Shown: positions 63,960 to 64,000 of the stretch, in pieces
Layout of the letters: each line of letters starts with the position of its first letter
How positions within the stretch are numbered: the first letter of the stretch is position 1
Source: Neodontobutis hainanensis
Lineage: Eukaryota; Chordata; Actinopteri; Gobiiformes; Odontobutidae
Assembly (NCBI GenBank): GCA_024349245.1
Contig: JALDNG010000007.1
Location: forward strand, 2,935,001 to 2,999,000
Reading direction: 5' to 3'
DNA: 64,000 nucleotides
Translations under genes and position numbers: made by a program
Notes under the pieces: model-generated
Databases searched by the model: none
What the model saw: the letters and a program-made list of their open reading frames with translations, nothing else
What the model was told of the DNA's origin: nothing

Positions 63960-64000
63960 CTAAAACCAAAACAAGAAGTCTATTATGTAAATGTAAAATT

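Overview
The window looks like vertebrate genomic DNA, most likely from a teleost fish. Genes are split into short GT-AG exons, and the DNA between them is AT-rich. It carries a decayed Tc1-like transposon of a type common in fish, tRNA-derived SINE sequence with an (ACATTT)n tail, and long AT and GT microsatellites. No bacterial, plasmid or CRISPR features are present. Only two protein genes can be supported. Both lie on the minus strand in tandem and both are multi-exon.

Gene 1 (32,145-52,221) is a complete drebrin-family actin-binding adaptor. I joined 16 coding exons by reading frame, splice sites and family similarity into an uninterrupted 803-residue protein. It has an N-terminal ADF-H domain, a charged coiled-coil segment, a drebrin NPREFF motif, a proline-rich region, a long acidic region and a C-terminal SH3 domain. 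A 12.4-kb first intron separates the first 30 codons from the rest. One intron (after exon 5) appears to be GC-AG.

Gene 2 (59,483 to beyond the right edge) is the 3' part of a RHOBTB gene. Six exons encode the last 287 residues: the end of the first BTB domain, the second BTB domain and the conserved C-terminal region. Its GTPase-like 5' exons lie outside the window. The C-terminus mixes RHOBTB1-like and RHOBTB2-like residues, so the fish-specific rhobtb4 is a reasonable guess. The 3' UTR probably fills part of 57-59.5 kb.

Layout: 1-32 kb is a gene desert with a Tc1 remnant (5.2-6.2 kb), one copy of an unclassified repeat (7.1-8.0 kb), simple repeats and several stretches with homeodomain-type TAATTA cores that could be regulatory. 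32-52 kb is the drebrin gene, with a second copy of the unclassified repeat and a SINE in intron 1. 52.2-57 kb is intergenic and includes the drebrin promoter side. 57-64 kb is RHOBTB. Both proteins touch cytoskeletal or ubiquitin-linked cell regulation, but nothing here shows that they act together. The most notable observation is the divergent SH3-bearing drebrin paralogue beside a RHOBTB gene, not a new system.
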